This document shows, in pieces, positions 7,789 to 16,152 of a stretch of 33,086 nucleotides of DNA. Made by a program: the position numbers and the translations under genes. The stretch comes from Scybalousia_A sp045221575 (lineage in GTDB: Bacteria; Bacteroidota; Bacteroidia; Bacteroidales; P3). The stretch is taken from assembly GCA_045221575.1 (NCBI GenBank), contig JBGUWU010000021.1, positions 1-33,086 on the forward strand, read 5' to 3'. How positions within the stretch are numbered: the first letter of the stretch is position 1; every line of letters starts with the position of its first letter. The notes beneath the pieces are model-generated. The model searched no databases and was not told the DNA's origin. It saw only the letters and a list, made by a program, of their open reading frames with translations.

Positions 7789-7835
7789 AATCAAATGCAA
7801 AAATAAAAAAAACTTTTAACTTATAATAAATTTTG

Positions 7836-7843
7836 TATCTTTG
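7836..7843 (+). promoter_or_regulatory. -7 promoter box for glnN
   Basis: TATCTTTG, in the context AATTTTGTATCTTTGCA, lies 24 bases before glnN. This context is identical over 17 bases to the middle of the CRISPR repeat (31912 onward). Confidence 0.65.
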
Positions 7844-7866
7844 CAAATCATAAATAAAAATAAAAG

Positions 7867-10050
7867 ATGTCAAAATTCAGATTTATTGCCTTACAAGAAT
7901 TATCTGCAAGAAAACCAATAGAAGTTGTTGCTCCATCAGCTAATGTTGCAGATTATTATGGTTGTCATGTTTTCAACAAAAAGAACATGCAAAAATATTT
8001 AACCGATGAAACCATAGACGCTTTAAAAAGAGCTATTGATGAAGGTAAAGCAATCACACAACAAGAAGCCGACTTAATAGCTAATGGTATGAAATCTTGG
8101 GCTAAAGACAATGGTGTAACACACTATACTCATTGGTTTCAACCTTTAACAGATGGTACTGCAGAAAAACATGACTCTTTTATTGATTTTTCTAAAGATG
8201 GTTCTCCTATAGAACGTTTTTCTGGCAAAGTATTAGTACAACAAGAGCCAGATGCAAGCAGTTTTCCTTCAGGAGGATTAAGAAACACTTTTGAAGCACG
8301 AGGCTATACAGCTTGGGATATTTCTTCTCCAGCTTTTATTGTTGATGATACCCTTTGTATTCCTACTGTTTTCATATCATATACAGGAGAAGCCTTAGAC
8401 TATAAAACACCTTTATTGAAAGCTCTTCTTAGTGTGGATAGGGCAGCGACAGATGTCTGCAAATATTTTGATAAAAACATAGAAAAAGTAACAGCCCACT
8501 TAGGTTGGGAACAAGAATATTTTTTAATAGATAGTGCTTTATATAGAGCAAGACCAGATTTGTGTCTTACAGGTAGAACACTTATGGGACATTCTTCTGC
8601 TAAAGACCAACAACTTGATGATCATTACTTCGGAAGTATTCCTTCAAGAGTTACAGCTTTTATGAAAGATCTGGAATATGAGTGTTACAAGTTAGGTATT
8701 CCTATTAAAACACGTCATAATGAGGTTGCTCCAAATCAGTTTGAACTTGCCCCTATCTTTGAAGAGGTAAATTTGGCAAATGACCATAATCAATTAGTTA
8801 TGGACCTTATGAAGAGGATAGCATTAAGACATAATTTCAATGTACTTCTTCACGAAAAACCTTTCCAAAGTGTTAATGGAAGCGGAAAACATAATAATTG
8901 GTCTTTGATAACAGATAATGGAATCAATCTTTTTGCTCCTGGGAAAACTCCAAAAAACAATATGCTTTTCCTAACCTTTATTGTAAATGTACTAATGATG
9001 GTTTATAAAAATCAAGACCTTATTCGTGCATCTATAATGACAGCAACTAATAGCAGAAGACTTGGAGCTAATGAAGCACCTCCTGCTATTATCTCTTGTT
9101 TCTTAGGGAAAAGTCTTAGCAATATGCTGGATACTTTAGAGAAAGTAGGCAATAAGATGACATCAGAAGAAAAGACAGCATTAAGACTTGGCATTAATCG
9201 TATTCCAGAGATACTTCTTGATAATACAGACCGTAATCGTACTTCTCCTTTTGCTTTTACAGGAAACAGATTTGAGTTTAGAGCGATGGGTTCTTCAGCA
9301 AATTGTGCTTCAAGTATGATAGTTATAAACGCAGCAATGGCACATCAACTACGTTCTTTCAAGCATAATGTTGATAAAATGATAGCAGAAGGATTAAATA
9401 AAGATGATGCTATAATAAAAGAGTTGAAACGTTTGGTAAAAGAATCTGAATCTATACGTTTTGAAGGTGACGGTTATTCTATAAAATGGCAGAAAGAAGC
9501 AGAGAAAAGACATCTTACAAATATAAATAGCACTCCTCAAGCAATATTGAAATACGAAGATAAATATTCAAAGCAAGTTCTTATAGGCGAAAATATCTTT
9601 ACTGAAAAAGAGTTGGAGAGTCGTGTAGATGTAGAGATGGAAAAATATACCAAGAAAATTCAAATAGAAAGCCGAGTACTTGGAGATTTAACCATAAATC
9701 ATATTGTTCCAACAGCAGTTATATATCAATCACGTCTATTAGATAATCTTGTGAAATTGCAACAAGTGTTTGATGCTAAAGAATGTGAAAAGCTATCTTA
9801 TAAAAGACGAGATTTGGTTAGAGATATAGCTATGAGGATAGATGCTTTGAAAGATTTGGTTGCAGATATGACACAAGAGAGAAAGAAAGCTAACAATTTA
9901 GCAAATATTCGTAAGAAAGCCTGTGCATATAACGATAAAGTTAATCCATACTTAGATAAAATAAGAGAGCACATAGATGCTTTGGAGATGGAGATAGATA
10001 ATGAAATATGGCCATTACCAAAATATAGAGAACTATTATTTACTAAATAA
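7867..10050 (+). CDS. glnN: Type III glutamine synthetase
   Basis: The 727-residue protein is the large GSIII type found in Bacteroidota, not the ~470-residue type I enzyme. Motifs include WFQPLTDGTAEKHDSF, VLVQQEPDASSFPSGGLR, GWEQEYFLID (the metal-binding glutamates), RHNEVAPNQFELAPIFE, VNGSGKHNNWS and the C-terminal NRTSPFAFTGNRFEFRA. It makes glutamine from glutamate, ammonia and ATP in the cytoplasm, as a dodecamer of stacked hexamers in known members. It has its own promoter box at 7836 and heads a co-directional run, with a 49-base gap to the next gene. The length is complete and no key motif is missing. Confidence 0.96.
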   Translation: MSKFRFIALQELSARKPIEVVAPSANVADYYGCHVFNKKNMQKYLTDETIDALKRAIDEGKAITQQEADLIANGMKSWAKDNGVTHYTHWFQPLTDGTAEKHDSFIDFSKDGSPIERFSGKVLVQQEPDASSFPSGGLRNTFEARGYTAWDISSPAFIVDDTLCIPTVFISYTGEALDYKTPLLKALLSVDRAATDVCKYFDKNIEKVTAHLGWEQEYFLIDSALYRARPDLCLTGRTLMGHSSAKDQQLDDHYFGSIPSRVTAFMKDLEYECYKLGIPIKTRHNEVAPNQFELAPIFEEVNLANDHNQLVMDLMKRIALRHNFNVLLHEKPFQSVNGSGKHNNWSLITDNGINLFAPGKTPKNNMLFLTFIVNVLMMVYKNQDLIRASIMTATNSRRLGANEAPPAIISCFLGKSLSNMLDTLEKVGNKMTSEEKTALRLGINRIPEILLDNTDRNRTSPFAFTGNRFEFRAMGSSANCASSMIVINAAMAHQLRSFKHNVDKMIAEGLNKDDAIIKELKRLVKESESIRFEGDGYSIKWQKEAEKRHLTNINSTPQAILKYEDKYSKQVLIGENIFTEKELESRVDVEMEKYTKKIQIESRVLGDLTINHIVPTAVIYQSRLLDNLVKLQQVFDAKECEKLSYKRRDLVRDIAMRIDALKDLVADMTQERKKANNLANIRKKACAYNDKVNPYLDKIREHIDALEMEIDNEIWPLPKYRELLFTK

Positions 10051-10099
10051 TTAAAGATAAGGTTTTAAGCTGGTAGTAATATTCAAGTAATTAAAATAT

Positions 10100-10660
10100 A
10101 TGGAGGTAAAAAACCAAGCAAATGAACTTCATTGGTTTGTATTAAAGACCATATTCTCGAGGGAAATGAGGGTAAAACAACTCTTGGACGAAAGAAACAT
10201 AGAGTGTTTTATCCCTATGGAGTATAAGGTAAAAGTAAAAGGAAGCAAGAAAGAGAAGGTATTAGTTCCTGTGATAAGGGATTTGATCTTTGTGCATGCG
10301 ATAAAACAGCAAGTAGAAGAATTTAAAAAAGAATTGTCGCTAAGAGAAGGTTTTGAAGCTTATTTTCTTACTCGCAAAGAGGGACTCAAACGTATCATAG
10401 AGATAATTCCCGATAAGCAGATGGAGGATTTTATAAGTGTAGCCTCTCATTTCAATGATGATATTTCATACTTCAAACCAGAGGACTTAGAACTTAAAAA
10501 AGGAACAAAGGTAAGAGTAATTGGAGGAATATTTGATGGAGTCGAAGGAACATTACTTAAAGTTAAAGGAAAGAGAAGCAAGAGAATAGTTATAGAAATA
10601 CCAGGTGTGGCTATTGCAACTTCTTATATAGAACCAGATTTGATAGAAGTGTTAGATTAG
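10100..10660 (+). CDS. NusG-family antiterminator, UpxY-like
   Basis: This 186-residue protein has a NusG N-terminal domain (HWFVLKTIFSREMRVKQLLDE, residues about 11-31, then CFIPMEYKV) and a C-terminal KOW domain (KKGTKVRVIGGIFDGVEGTL, about 133-152). That is the layout of specialised NusG paralogues such as Bacteroides UpxY, which bind RNA polymerase to prevent early termination in capsule operons. Housekeeping NusG genes normally sit by secE and rplK, which are absent here. No polysaccharide gene follows: the next genes encode a membrane protein, pepE, comM and pyrH. There is no clear Shine-Dalgarno sequence, which is normal in this phylum. Family is secure; the operon it serves is unknown. 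Confidence 0.85.
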   Translation: MEVKNQANELHWFVLKTIFSREMRVKQLLDERNIECFIPMEYKVKVKGSKKEKVLVPVIRDLIFVHAIKQQVEEFKKELSLREGFEAYFLTRKEGLKRIIEIIPDKQMEDFISVASHFNDDISYFKPEDLELKKGTKVRVIGGIFDGVEGTLLKVKGKRSKRIVIEIPGVAIATSYIEPDLIEVLD

Positions 10661-10677
10661 CAGAGTAATAAAAAAAA

Positions 10678-10710
10678 AATTAGAAATTATGGAAAATCAA
10701 TTAGAAATTG
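10678..10710. repeat. Two AATTAGAAATT motifs flanking a start codon
   Basis: AATTAGAAATT occurs at 10678-10688, directly before the ATG of the next gene, and AATTAGAAATTG at 10699-10710, inside its first codons (MENQLEIEE). It is the end motif of the palindromic elements at 1716, 6041, 7735 and 11934. The two are in direct orientation, as in the tandem start of copy 1. Confidence 0.45.
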
Positions 10711-11147
10711 AAGAAAAAAGCACAACATTTTTTGCTCCAAGTTTTAAGATGGAGTTTCTTTCTACAGTGAAATGGGGGAAGTGGTTAGCTATAGTATGTT
10801 TTGTTTCATCAGCAATTGTTTTTGTTATGGGATTAAATATGCTTATAATGGGCAATGATGGTGTTTCAGAGGAAGGTCTTGACAGTGCTATACAAGGTAT
10901 TTCTATTGTTACAGCTGTTTTTCTATGGATAATAGCAGGACTTTGTTTTGTTCTTAGTCTTATATTGTTCAAAGGTTGTAATAAATTACTTTTTGCTCTT
11001 GAACATAATATGGAGGAGGAAAAACTTATCAGTGGTATGCATAAAGTAAGACTATTTATTCAGATAGCAACTATTCTTTCTATGATAAGCGTATTTTTCT
11101 CGTTTCTTTCAACCATTAGTATGACAATCGTTAATATTATTAAATAA
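10689..11147 (+). CDS. Membrane protein, DUF5362-like
   Basis: A 152-residue protein with a hydrophilic N-terminus and three hydrophobic stretches: about residues 34-55, 74-100 and 116-150, the last probably one long helix or a pair. WGKWLAIVCFV and the later KLLFALEHN ... LFIQIATIL pattern resemble the small DUF5362 membrane proteins of Bacteroidota, but I recognise this only loosely. It follows the NusG-like gene by 28 bases and precedes pepE by 59, so it is probably co-transcribed. No catalytic residues are apparent; function is unknown. Confidence 0.65.
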   Translation: MENQLEIEEKSTTFFAPSFKMEFLSTVKWGKWLAIVCFVSSAIVFVMGLNMLIMGNDGVSEEGLDSAIQGISIVTAVFLWIIAGLCFVLSLILFKGCNKLLFALEHNMEEEKLISGMHKVRLFIQIATILSMISVFFSFLSTISMTIVNIIK

Positions 11148-11206
11148 ATTACGGAAAGCCTAAAGTTGGCAGTAATAATCAGTAATAAAATAAAAGGAAT
11201 AAAAAA

Positions 11207-11926
11207 ATGAAAAGAAATCTTTTACTTATAAGCAATTCTACCAATGCTGGTGAGAAATATCTGGATTGGTGTAAGGATATGATAGCAGAGTTCTGCAAAG
11301 AGAACAATATTAAAAGAGTTTTGTTTATACCATATGCAGGTTTTGCTCAAGGTTATGACAACTACGAAAAGAAGGTTAAAGATGTGTATGCTACTTTTGG
11401 TGTTGAGGTCTATTCTATTCATCATAGTAATGAACCTATCAAAGAAGTTATGCAAGCAGAGTGCATAGCAGTAGGAGGAGGCAACACATTCTATCTTGTA
11501 AGAGAAATGCAAGAAAAAGGTATAATGAAAACAATAAGAGAGAAAGCTTTTGCGGGAATGCCATATATGGGTTGGAGTGCAGGAAGCAACGTTGCAGGCC
11601 TTTCATTGAAAACTACTAATGATATGCCTATTGTTGAGCCATATAGTTTTGAAACAATGGGCTTAGTACCTTTCCAAATCAATCCTCATTATACTGATTT
11701 TGTAGATCCAAAACATGGTGGAGAAACAAGAGATGATCGTATAAATGAGTTCATCGCAGCTAATCAAGATACATACGTTGTAGCTATAAGAGAAGCCACA
11801 GCTTTGAGAGTGAAAGAAGGTAAACTTACTCTTGTAGGAAGGGATAACAAAATGAAGTTGTTCCATTTTGGCAAACAAACAAAAGAGTATTCATTACAAG
11901 AAGACATTAACTTTTTACTTAATTAG
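11207..11926 (+). CDS. pepE: Dipeptidase E (alpha-aspartyl dipeptidase)
   Basis: The 239-residue protein is a peptidase of family S51. It reads LLLISNSTNAGEKYL, IAVGGGNTFYLVREM, GWSAGSNVAG and FQINPHYTDF in order. The triad is visible as S124, D139 and H161, each exactly four residues on from Ser120, Asp135 and His157 of the Salmonella enzyme. It cleaves dipeptides with N-terminal aspartate in the cytoplasm and lacks a signal peptide. An AAAGGAATAAAAAA leader precedes the ATG. The stop codon TAG lies in an AATTAG motif at the edge of the palindromic element that follows. Confidence 0.94.
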   Translation: MKRNLLLISNSTNAGEKYLDWCKDMIAEFCKENNIKRVLFIPYAGFAQGYDNYEKKVKDVYATFGVEVYSIHHSNEPIKEVMQAECIAVGGGNTFYLVREMQEKGIMKTIREKAFAGMPYMGWSAGSNVAGLSLKTTNDMPIVEPYSFETMGLVPFQINPHYTDFVDPKHGGETRDDRINEFIAANQDTYVVAIREATALRVKEGKLTLVGRDNKMKLFHFGKQTKEYSLQEDINFLLN

Positions 11927-11933
11927 AAAAGAG

Positions 11934-12018
11934 TAATTAGAAATTGCGGATTAACGCTTAAACCCCTTTACTCGCTATGCGTTACTATCAGCAGGGGCTT
12001 CCCTACAATTTCTAATTA
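11934..12018. repeat. Palindromic intergenic element, copy 4 (best preserved)
   Basis: TAATTAGAAATTGC (11934-11947) is mirrored by ACAATTTCTAATTA (12005-12018), giving terminal inverted repeats of about 13 bases around an 85-base element. Inside, AACCCCTTTACTCG and GCAGGGGCTT give further partial pairing. The right half, read on the minus strand, is the part shared with copies 1 and 3. It separates pepE from comM and has no open frame. Confidence 0.6.
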
Positions 12019-12036
12019 AATAAAAGGGTAATTATT

Positions 12037-13575
12037 ATGTTGGTTAAGACCTACGGGAGTGCTATTCAAGGTATAAAAGCTACAACAGTAACTGTTGAGG
12101 TAAATATTGAGACAGGAATAAATTTTATTCTTGTTGGTTTGCCTGATAATGCTGTTAAGGAATCACACGAAAGGATTTCTGCTGCATTACATAACAACGG
12201 CTTTAAAATACCAGGTAAGAAGATAGTCATCAATATGGCTCCTGCTGACATAAAAAAAGAGGGTTCTGCTTACGATCTCACCATTGCTTTAGGTATTCTT
12301 GCTGTATCGGAACAGATGAACGGAGATAGGATAGGTGATTATCTTATTATGGGGGAATTATCCTTAGATGGCTCACTCAATGCTATTAAAGGTGCATTAC
12401 CTATCGCTTTACAAGCAAAGAAAGAGGGTTTTAAAGGTTTTATTCTTCCTAAGGTTAATGCAAAAGAAGCAGCCTTTGTTGAAGGTTTAGAGGTTATTGG
12501 AGTAGAAAATATAAAGCAGGTTGTTGATTTCTTCAATGGTGTAGAAGATATAGAAAGAATACATATCAATATCGAAGAAGAGTTTGAGAAGAACTTAAAT
12601 AACTATGATTTAGACTTTGCTGATGTAAAAGGGCAAGAAAATATTAAGCGAGCAATGGAGGTTGCAGCAGCAGGTTCGCACAATGTCATACTTATAGGTT
12701 CTCCTGGTAGTGGTAAGACTATGCTTGCTAAACGCTTACCATCTATTCTTCCACCTCTAACTTTAGAAGAATCCTTAGAAACAACAAAGATTCATTCTGT
12801 AGCAGGCAAGATGGGGGACAATACTTCTATTATATCTGTACGACCTTTTCGTTCTCCACATCATACTGTAAGCGATGTAGCTTTGGTTGGAGGAGGTGCT
12901 TTCCCACAACCTGGAGAAATATCTTTGGCACATAATGGTGTGTTATTTCTTGATGAATTGCCAGAATTCAAACGTAATGTTTTGGAAGTGTTAAGGCAAC
13001 CTATGGAAGAAAGGATTATAACTATATCACGAGCGAAGTTTTCTGCGGAATATCCAGCAAGTTTTATGCTTGTGGCAGCCATGAATCCTTGTCCATGTGG
13101 TTACTATAATCACCCAACAATAGAGTGTTCTTGTTCTTCTTCTCAAGTAAGCAAATATATAAGTAAGATTTCAGGGCCACTTTTAGACAGAATAGATATT
13201 CAGATAGAGGTTGTTCCTGTTCCTTTTAAGGAGTTAGCAGATAAAAGAGCAGGAGAACCATCATCGGTTATTAGAGAGAGAGTTTTGAAGGCAAGACTTG
13301 TGCAGCAAGAACGGTTTAAAAACTATCCTAATGTTCATTGCAATGCACAGATGACTCAAAAAATGATGAAAGAGTTTTGTCAAATAAAACCAGAAGGGCT
13401 AACCTTATTGAAAAACGTTATGGATAAGCTTGGACTATCTGCAAGGGCGTACGATAGAATACTTAAAGTATCTCGTACAATAGCAGACTTGGACAACTCT
13501 CCTTCAATAGAGAACAAGCATTTAGCGGAAGCTATAAATTATAGAAGTCTTGACAGAGAAACTTGGGGAAAATAG
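12037..13575 (+). CDS. comM: ComM/YifB-type AAA+ ATPase (Mg-chelatase-like)
   Basis: The 512-residue protein has the three-part ComM layout: an N-terminal Lon-protease-like S5 fold (VNIETGINFILVGLPDNAVKES, INMAPADIKKEGSAYDL), an AAA+ core with Walker A GSPGSGKT (221-228), SPHHTVSDVALVGGG and Walker B GVLFLDELPEF, a cysteine cluster NPCPCGYY...CSCSS, and a C-terminal helical domain (LSARAYDRILKVSRTIADL). ComM is a hexameric helicase that promotes branch migration during natural transformation in Vibrio; in non-competent species its role is less clear. Length is standard. It is followed by pyrH after 32 bases and is probably co-transcribed with it. Confidence 0.93.
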   Translation: MLVKTYGSAIQGIKATTVTVEVNIETGINFILVGLPDNAVKESHERISAALHNNGFKIPGKKIVINMAPADIKKEGSAYDLTIALGILAVSEQMNGDRIGDYLIMGELSLDGSLNAIKGALPIALQAKKEGFKGFILPKVNAKEAAFVEGLEVIGVENIKQVVDFFNGVEDIERIHINIEEEFEKNLNNYDLDFADVKGQENIKRAMEVAAAGSHNVILIGSPGSGKTMLAKRLPSILPPLTLEESLETTKIHSVAGKMGDNTSIISVRPFRSPHHTVSDVALVGGGAFPQPGEISLAHNGVLFLDELPEFKRNVLEVLRQPMEERIITISRAKFSAEYPASFMLVAAMNPCPCGYYNHPTIECSCSSSQVSKYISKISGPLLDRIDIQIEVVPVPFKELADKRAGEPSSVIRERVLKARLVQQERFKNYPNVHCNAQMTQKMMKEFCQIKPEGLTLLKNVMDKLGLSARAYDRILKVSRTIADLDNSPSIENKHLAEAINYRSLDRETWGK

Positions 13576-13607
13576 ATATTAATTAGAAAATAAAAATCAT
13601 AAAGATT

Positions 13608-14312
13608 ATGAAATATAAAAGAATATTATTAAAACTTTCAGGTGAAAGTTTGATGGGTAAAAGTCAATATGGTATTTCTGAAGAAATGCTTACTATGTAT
13701 TGCAACGAAATAAAACAAGTATATAACAAAGGAGTGCAAGTTGCTATCGTTATAGGAGGAGGTAATATATATAGAGGGCTTAGCGGTTCTGCAAAAGGTA
13801 TGGACAGAGTGCAAGGTGATTACATGGGAATGATGGCTACAATGATTAACTCTTTAGCTCTTCAAGGTGAATTAGAAAGACAAGGGGTTCAGACCAAACT
13901 TCTTGGAGGTTTGACGATAGAGCCTTTCTGTGAAGCTTTTTCAAGAAGAAAAGCAATATCTGCATTAGAAAATAATAAAGTGGTAATCATAGGAGGAGGA
14001 ACAGGTAATCCTTTCTTTACTACGGACACAGCTTCTACTCTTAGAGCAATAGAGATAAAAGCAGATGTAATCCTCAAAGGAACAAGAGTTGATGGTGTTT
14101 ATACTGCAGACCCAGAGAAAGACAAGAATGCTAAGAAATATTCTGTTCTTTCTTTTGACGAAGCTTTACAAAAAAAGCTTAAGGTTATGGATTTAACAGC
14201 CTTTGCTCTTTGTCAAGAAAACAATCTACCAATCTATGTCTTTGATATGAACAAAGAGGGTAATCTTCAAAAAGTTGTAGAAGGTCAAGATATTGGAACA
14301 CTTGTAAGTTAA
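13608..14312 (+). CDS. pyrH: UMP kinase
   Basis: The 234-residue protein belongs to the amino-acid kinase fold: KRILLKLSGESLMG at the N-terminus, VIGGGNIYRG, MGMMATMINSLALQ, GGTGNPFFTTDTAS and the uridine-binding KGTRVDGVYTADP. It phosphorylates UMP to UDP in the cytoplasm, an essential pyrimidine step. In many bacteria pyrH lies with rpsB, tsf and frr; here it lies behind comM instead. A terminator follows at 14331. Confidence 0.96.
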   Translation: MKYKRILLKLSGESLMGKSQYGISEEMLTMYCNEIKQVYNKGVQVAIVIGGGNIYRGLSGSAKGMDRVQGDYMGMMATMINSLALQGELERQGVQTKLLGGLTIEPFCEAFSRRKAISALENNKVVIIGGGTGNPFFTTDTASTLRAIEIKADVILKGTRVDGVYTADPEKDKNAKKYSVLSFDEALQKKLKVMDLTAFALCQENNLPIYVFDMNKEGNLQKVVEGQDIGTLVS

Positions 14313-14330
14313 GAAATATCAATAAACAAA

Positions 14331-14368
14331 AAAAGATGTCTAATCTTTTGGTTAGGCATCTTTTTTTT
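14331..14368. terminator. Bidirectional terminator between pyrH and the OmpH-like gene
   Basis: AAGATGTCTAA pairs with TTAGGCATCTT (one G-T pair) around a TCTTTTGG loop, with A on the left and eight T on the right. It can stop transcripts of the two convergent genes on either side. Confidence 0.85.
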
Positions 14369-14383
14369 GTTTTGATTGAAAGA

Positions 14384-15130
14384 TTATTTCTTTTTATATT
14401 CTTTGTATTCGTCGTTTAGTCCTTTGACTATTTCGTCTGTTATGTCCATACCTTCATCTATATATAGGGTAGGACTATTAGAATAAGACTTAGAAAGGAT
14501 TATATTATATTTATCGTGTTTGGCGTTATAGTCCTTGACAAAAGCATATACAGCGTCAAGTAGTTTCTTGTTTTGAGTCATCTGTTCTTGTTGTAGTTCT
14601 TGTTGTAGTTTAGCTGGCATTTGTTGTAGGTTTTGCATTCTTTGTTGTAGGTTTTTCTCTTTTTCTTTTTGTTGAGTAAGAGTTAGTTTATCTCCATTTT
14701 TCATAAAGTCTGCATAATCTTTTTCCAAAGAAGCTTGAGCTGATTTCAAAGAACTCTCTGCTTGTTTCTGCTTTGCTTCAAAAGCTTTCTGCATTTCTAC
14801 AGCCATGTCGTACTTAGCAAGAATAGTATCAGTGTTTATATATGCTACTCTTAAATCTCCCTTTTGTATAGTCTTAGGAGCTTTTGTTGTTCCTTGATTT
14901 GTAGAGTCGGTGTTTTTGCAAGCGAACATATTTATCAAAGAAAGGATTATAGCGACCAAAGAAACAGATATAGCAAGAATAACTAAAAAGTTACTTTTCT
15001 TTTTTCTTTTTTCAGTATTAGGAGTTAAGGTTTCAATGTTTTCACTTTTAACAATGTTTTCTTCTACTTGTTGAGCAATAGTCTCTTGCTCTTGATTAAT
15101 TTCGTTGTTATTGATGTTGTTTTCTTCCAT
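14384..15130 (-). CDS. Membrane-anchored OmpH/Skp-family protein
   Basis: The 248-residue protein has a C-terminal OmpH/Skp-like part (about 92-248): VAYINTDTILAKYDMA, then a long Gln- and Lys-rich coiled coil (about 108-185), then YNIILSKSYSNSPTLYIDEGMDIT. Skp-type proteins are periplasmic chaperones for outer-membrane proteins. Unlike ordinary Skp, it has no cleavable signal but a 45-residue acidic and Asn/Gln-rich N-terminus, a basic KRKKK stop, and one helix (about 47-70), so it should be anchored in the inner membrane with the coiled coil outside. A promoter box lies at 15160-15167. The family call is good; chaperone activity is inferred. Confidence 0.8.
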   Translation of the reverse strand: MEENNINNNEINQEQETIAQQVEENIVKSENIETLTPNTEKRKKKSNFLVILAISVSLVAIILSLINMFACKNTDSTNQGTTKAPKTIQKGDLRVAYINTDTILAKYDMAVEMQKAFEAKQKQAESSLKSAQASLEKDYADFMKNGDKLTLTQQKEKEKNLQQRMQNLQQMPAKLQQELQQEQMTQNKKLLDAVYAFVKDYNAKHDKYNIILSKSYSNSPTLYIDEGMDITDEIVKGLNDEYKEYKKK

Positions 15131-15159
15131 ATCGTGTATAATATTTTATAAATTTTTGG

Positions 15160-15167
15160 CAAAAGTA
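15160..15167 (-). promoter_or_regulatory. -7 promoter box for the OmpH-like gene
   Basis: On the minus strand this reads TACTTTTG followed by CC, about 30 bases ahead of the start codon. Confidence 0.5.
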
Positions 15168-15204
15168 GTCTTTTTTTTTCTATTAATGAGCATTTTGATT
15201 AATT

Positions 15205-16008
15205 TTAATCAATAAGTTTAGGCTTTGTTGCAGTCTTTGATAAATTATAGTAGGCTTTTTTCATATCTTCTTTGTGAAGTTTAATTTCTTTATTAACCTT
15301 TCTTTTTTCGTCTTTAAGGCTATGAGCAAAAAGCCAGCGATAAGTATCTTCTAAATAAAGCAAACGAGATAAACCTCTGTGATTTACTCCTTTAAACCAA
15401 TTGTAACGAAGACGTTGATCGTTGTTTTGGGATTGTAAAGCGGCGACTATCTTCTTGGATTGACTCAAAGGTACATCTCTATCTGCTGTTCCGTGGATTA
15501 TCCATAAAGGAAGAGAACCTAAAGGTTGAAGATTTTTCAGATTACAACCTCCACATAAAGCCATAGCAGCAGCTATCTTTTCTGGATAAGTACCGACAAA
15601 CTCCAAGACTCCATATCCTCCTAAACTCATTCCAAGAACATATATTCTATTAGTATCTATCTTGTAATGATTTTTTGTCCATTCAAGAATATCATAGAGT
15701 TTTTTAGGTTGCCAAGCTCCTCCATTGTTTTGCGGTGCAATAATAAGAGCGGGTATTTCTCTACCCATATCTATAGCATGCAAAGGGCCATAACGTCTAA
15801 CTTTGTTGAGATTGTTACCACAAAGACTTGCACCGTGAAGAAAGAGAATCATAGGAGTCTTTTCTTGTAAAGTGTCGTAACCTTCGGGAGTATAGACCCA
15901 AAAATTGTAAGCATTTTTCACAATGCCTTTCTTTGCAGATATAGTATGCTGACCCAAGACTACGGAACTAAGTAAAATGAAGACTAGAAATATATTTATC
16001 CTTTTCAT
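15205..16008 (-). CDS. Secreted alpha/beta hydrolase (esterase-like)
   Basis: The 267-residue protein starts with a signal peptide (MKRINIFLVFILLSSVVLGQ). The alpha/beta-hydrolase fold follows: oxyanion segment ILFLHGASLCG, nucleophile elbow GMSLGG with S128, HGTADRDVP holding the acid (D176 or D178), and GVNHRGLS with H210. This resembles the predicted esterase/phospholipase group seen with carbohydrate esterases in Bacteroidota. It probably hydrolyses an ester in the periplasm or outside the cell; the substrate cannot be read. The last 30 residues are a Lys-rich tail with no clear homology. A -7 box at 16069-16076 drives it leftward, opposite the transporter promoter. Confidence 0.82.
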   Translation of the reverse strand: MKRINIFLVFILLSSVVLGQHTISAKKGIVKNAYNFWVYTPEGYDTLQEKTPMILFLHGASLCGNNLNKVRRYGPLHAIDMGREIPALIIAPQNNGGAWQPKKLYDILEWTKNHYKIDTNRIYVLGMSLGGYGVLEFVGTYPEKIAAAMALCGGCNLKNLQPLGSLPLWIIHGTADRDVPLSQSKKIVAALQSQNNDQRLRYNWFKGVNHRGLSRLLYLEDTYRWLFAHSLKDEKRKVNKEIKLHKEDMKKAYYNLSKTATKPKLID

Positions 16009-16068
16009 ATACGATGATTATAAAATAATAAGAGCCAATAAACTCTTAGAGTTAAAGAGTAAAGGTTG

Positions 16069-16076
16069 CAAAAGTA
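16069..16076 (-). promoter_or_regulatory. -7 promoter box for the hydrolase
   Basis: On the minus strand this reads TACTTTTG followed by CAACC, about 60 bases ahead of the ATG. It is divergent from the box at 16119. Confidence 0.5.
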
Positions 16077-16118
16077 CAAAAGAAGTATGAGATATGCAAG
16101 TAATTCACAAAAATGTAG

Positions 16119-16126
16119 TACTTTTG
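16119..16126 (+). promoter_or_regulatory. -7 promoter box for the YfcC-family transporter
   Basis: TACTTTTG followed by CATAA lies 26 bases before the transporter ATG. No TTTG is seen at the -33 distance. Confidence 0.5.
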
Positions 16127-16152
16127 CATAAATAAAACAACAATAATATTAT

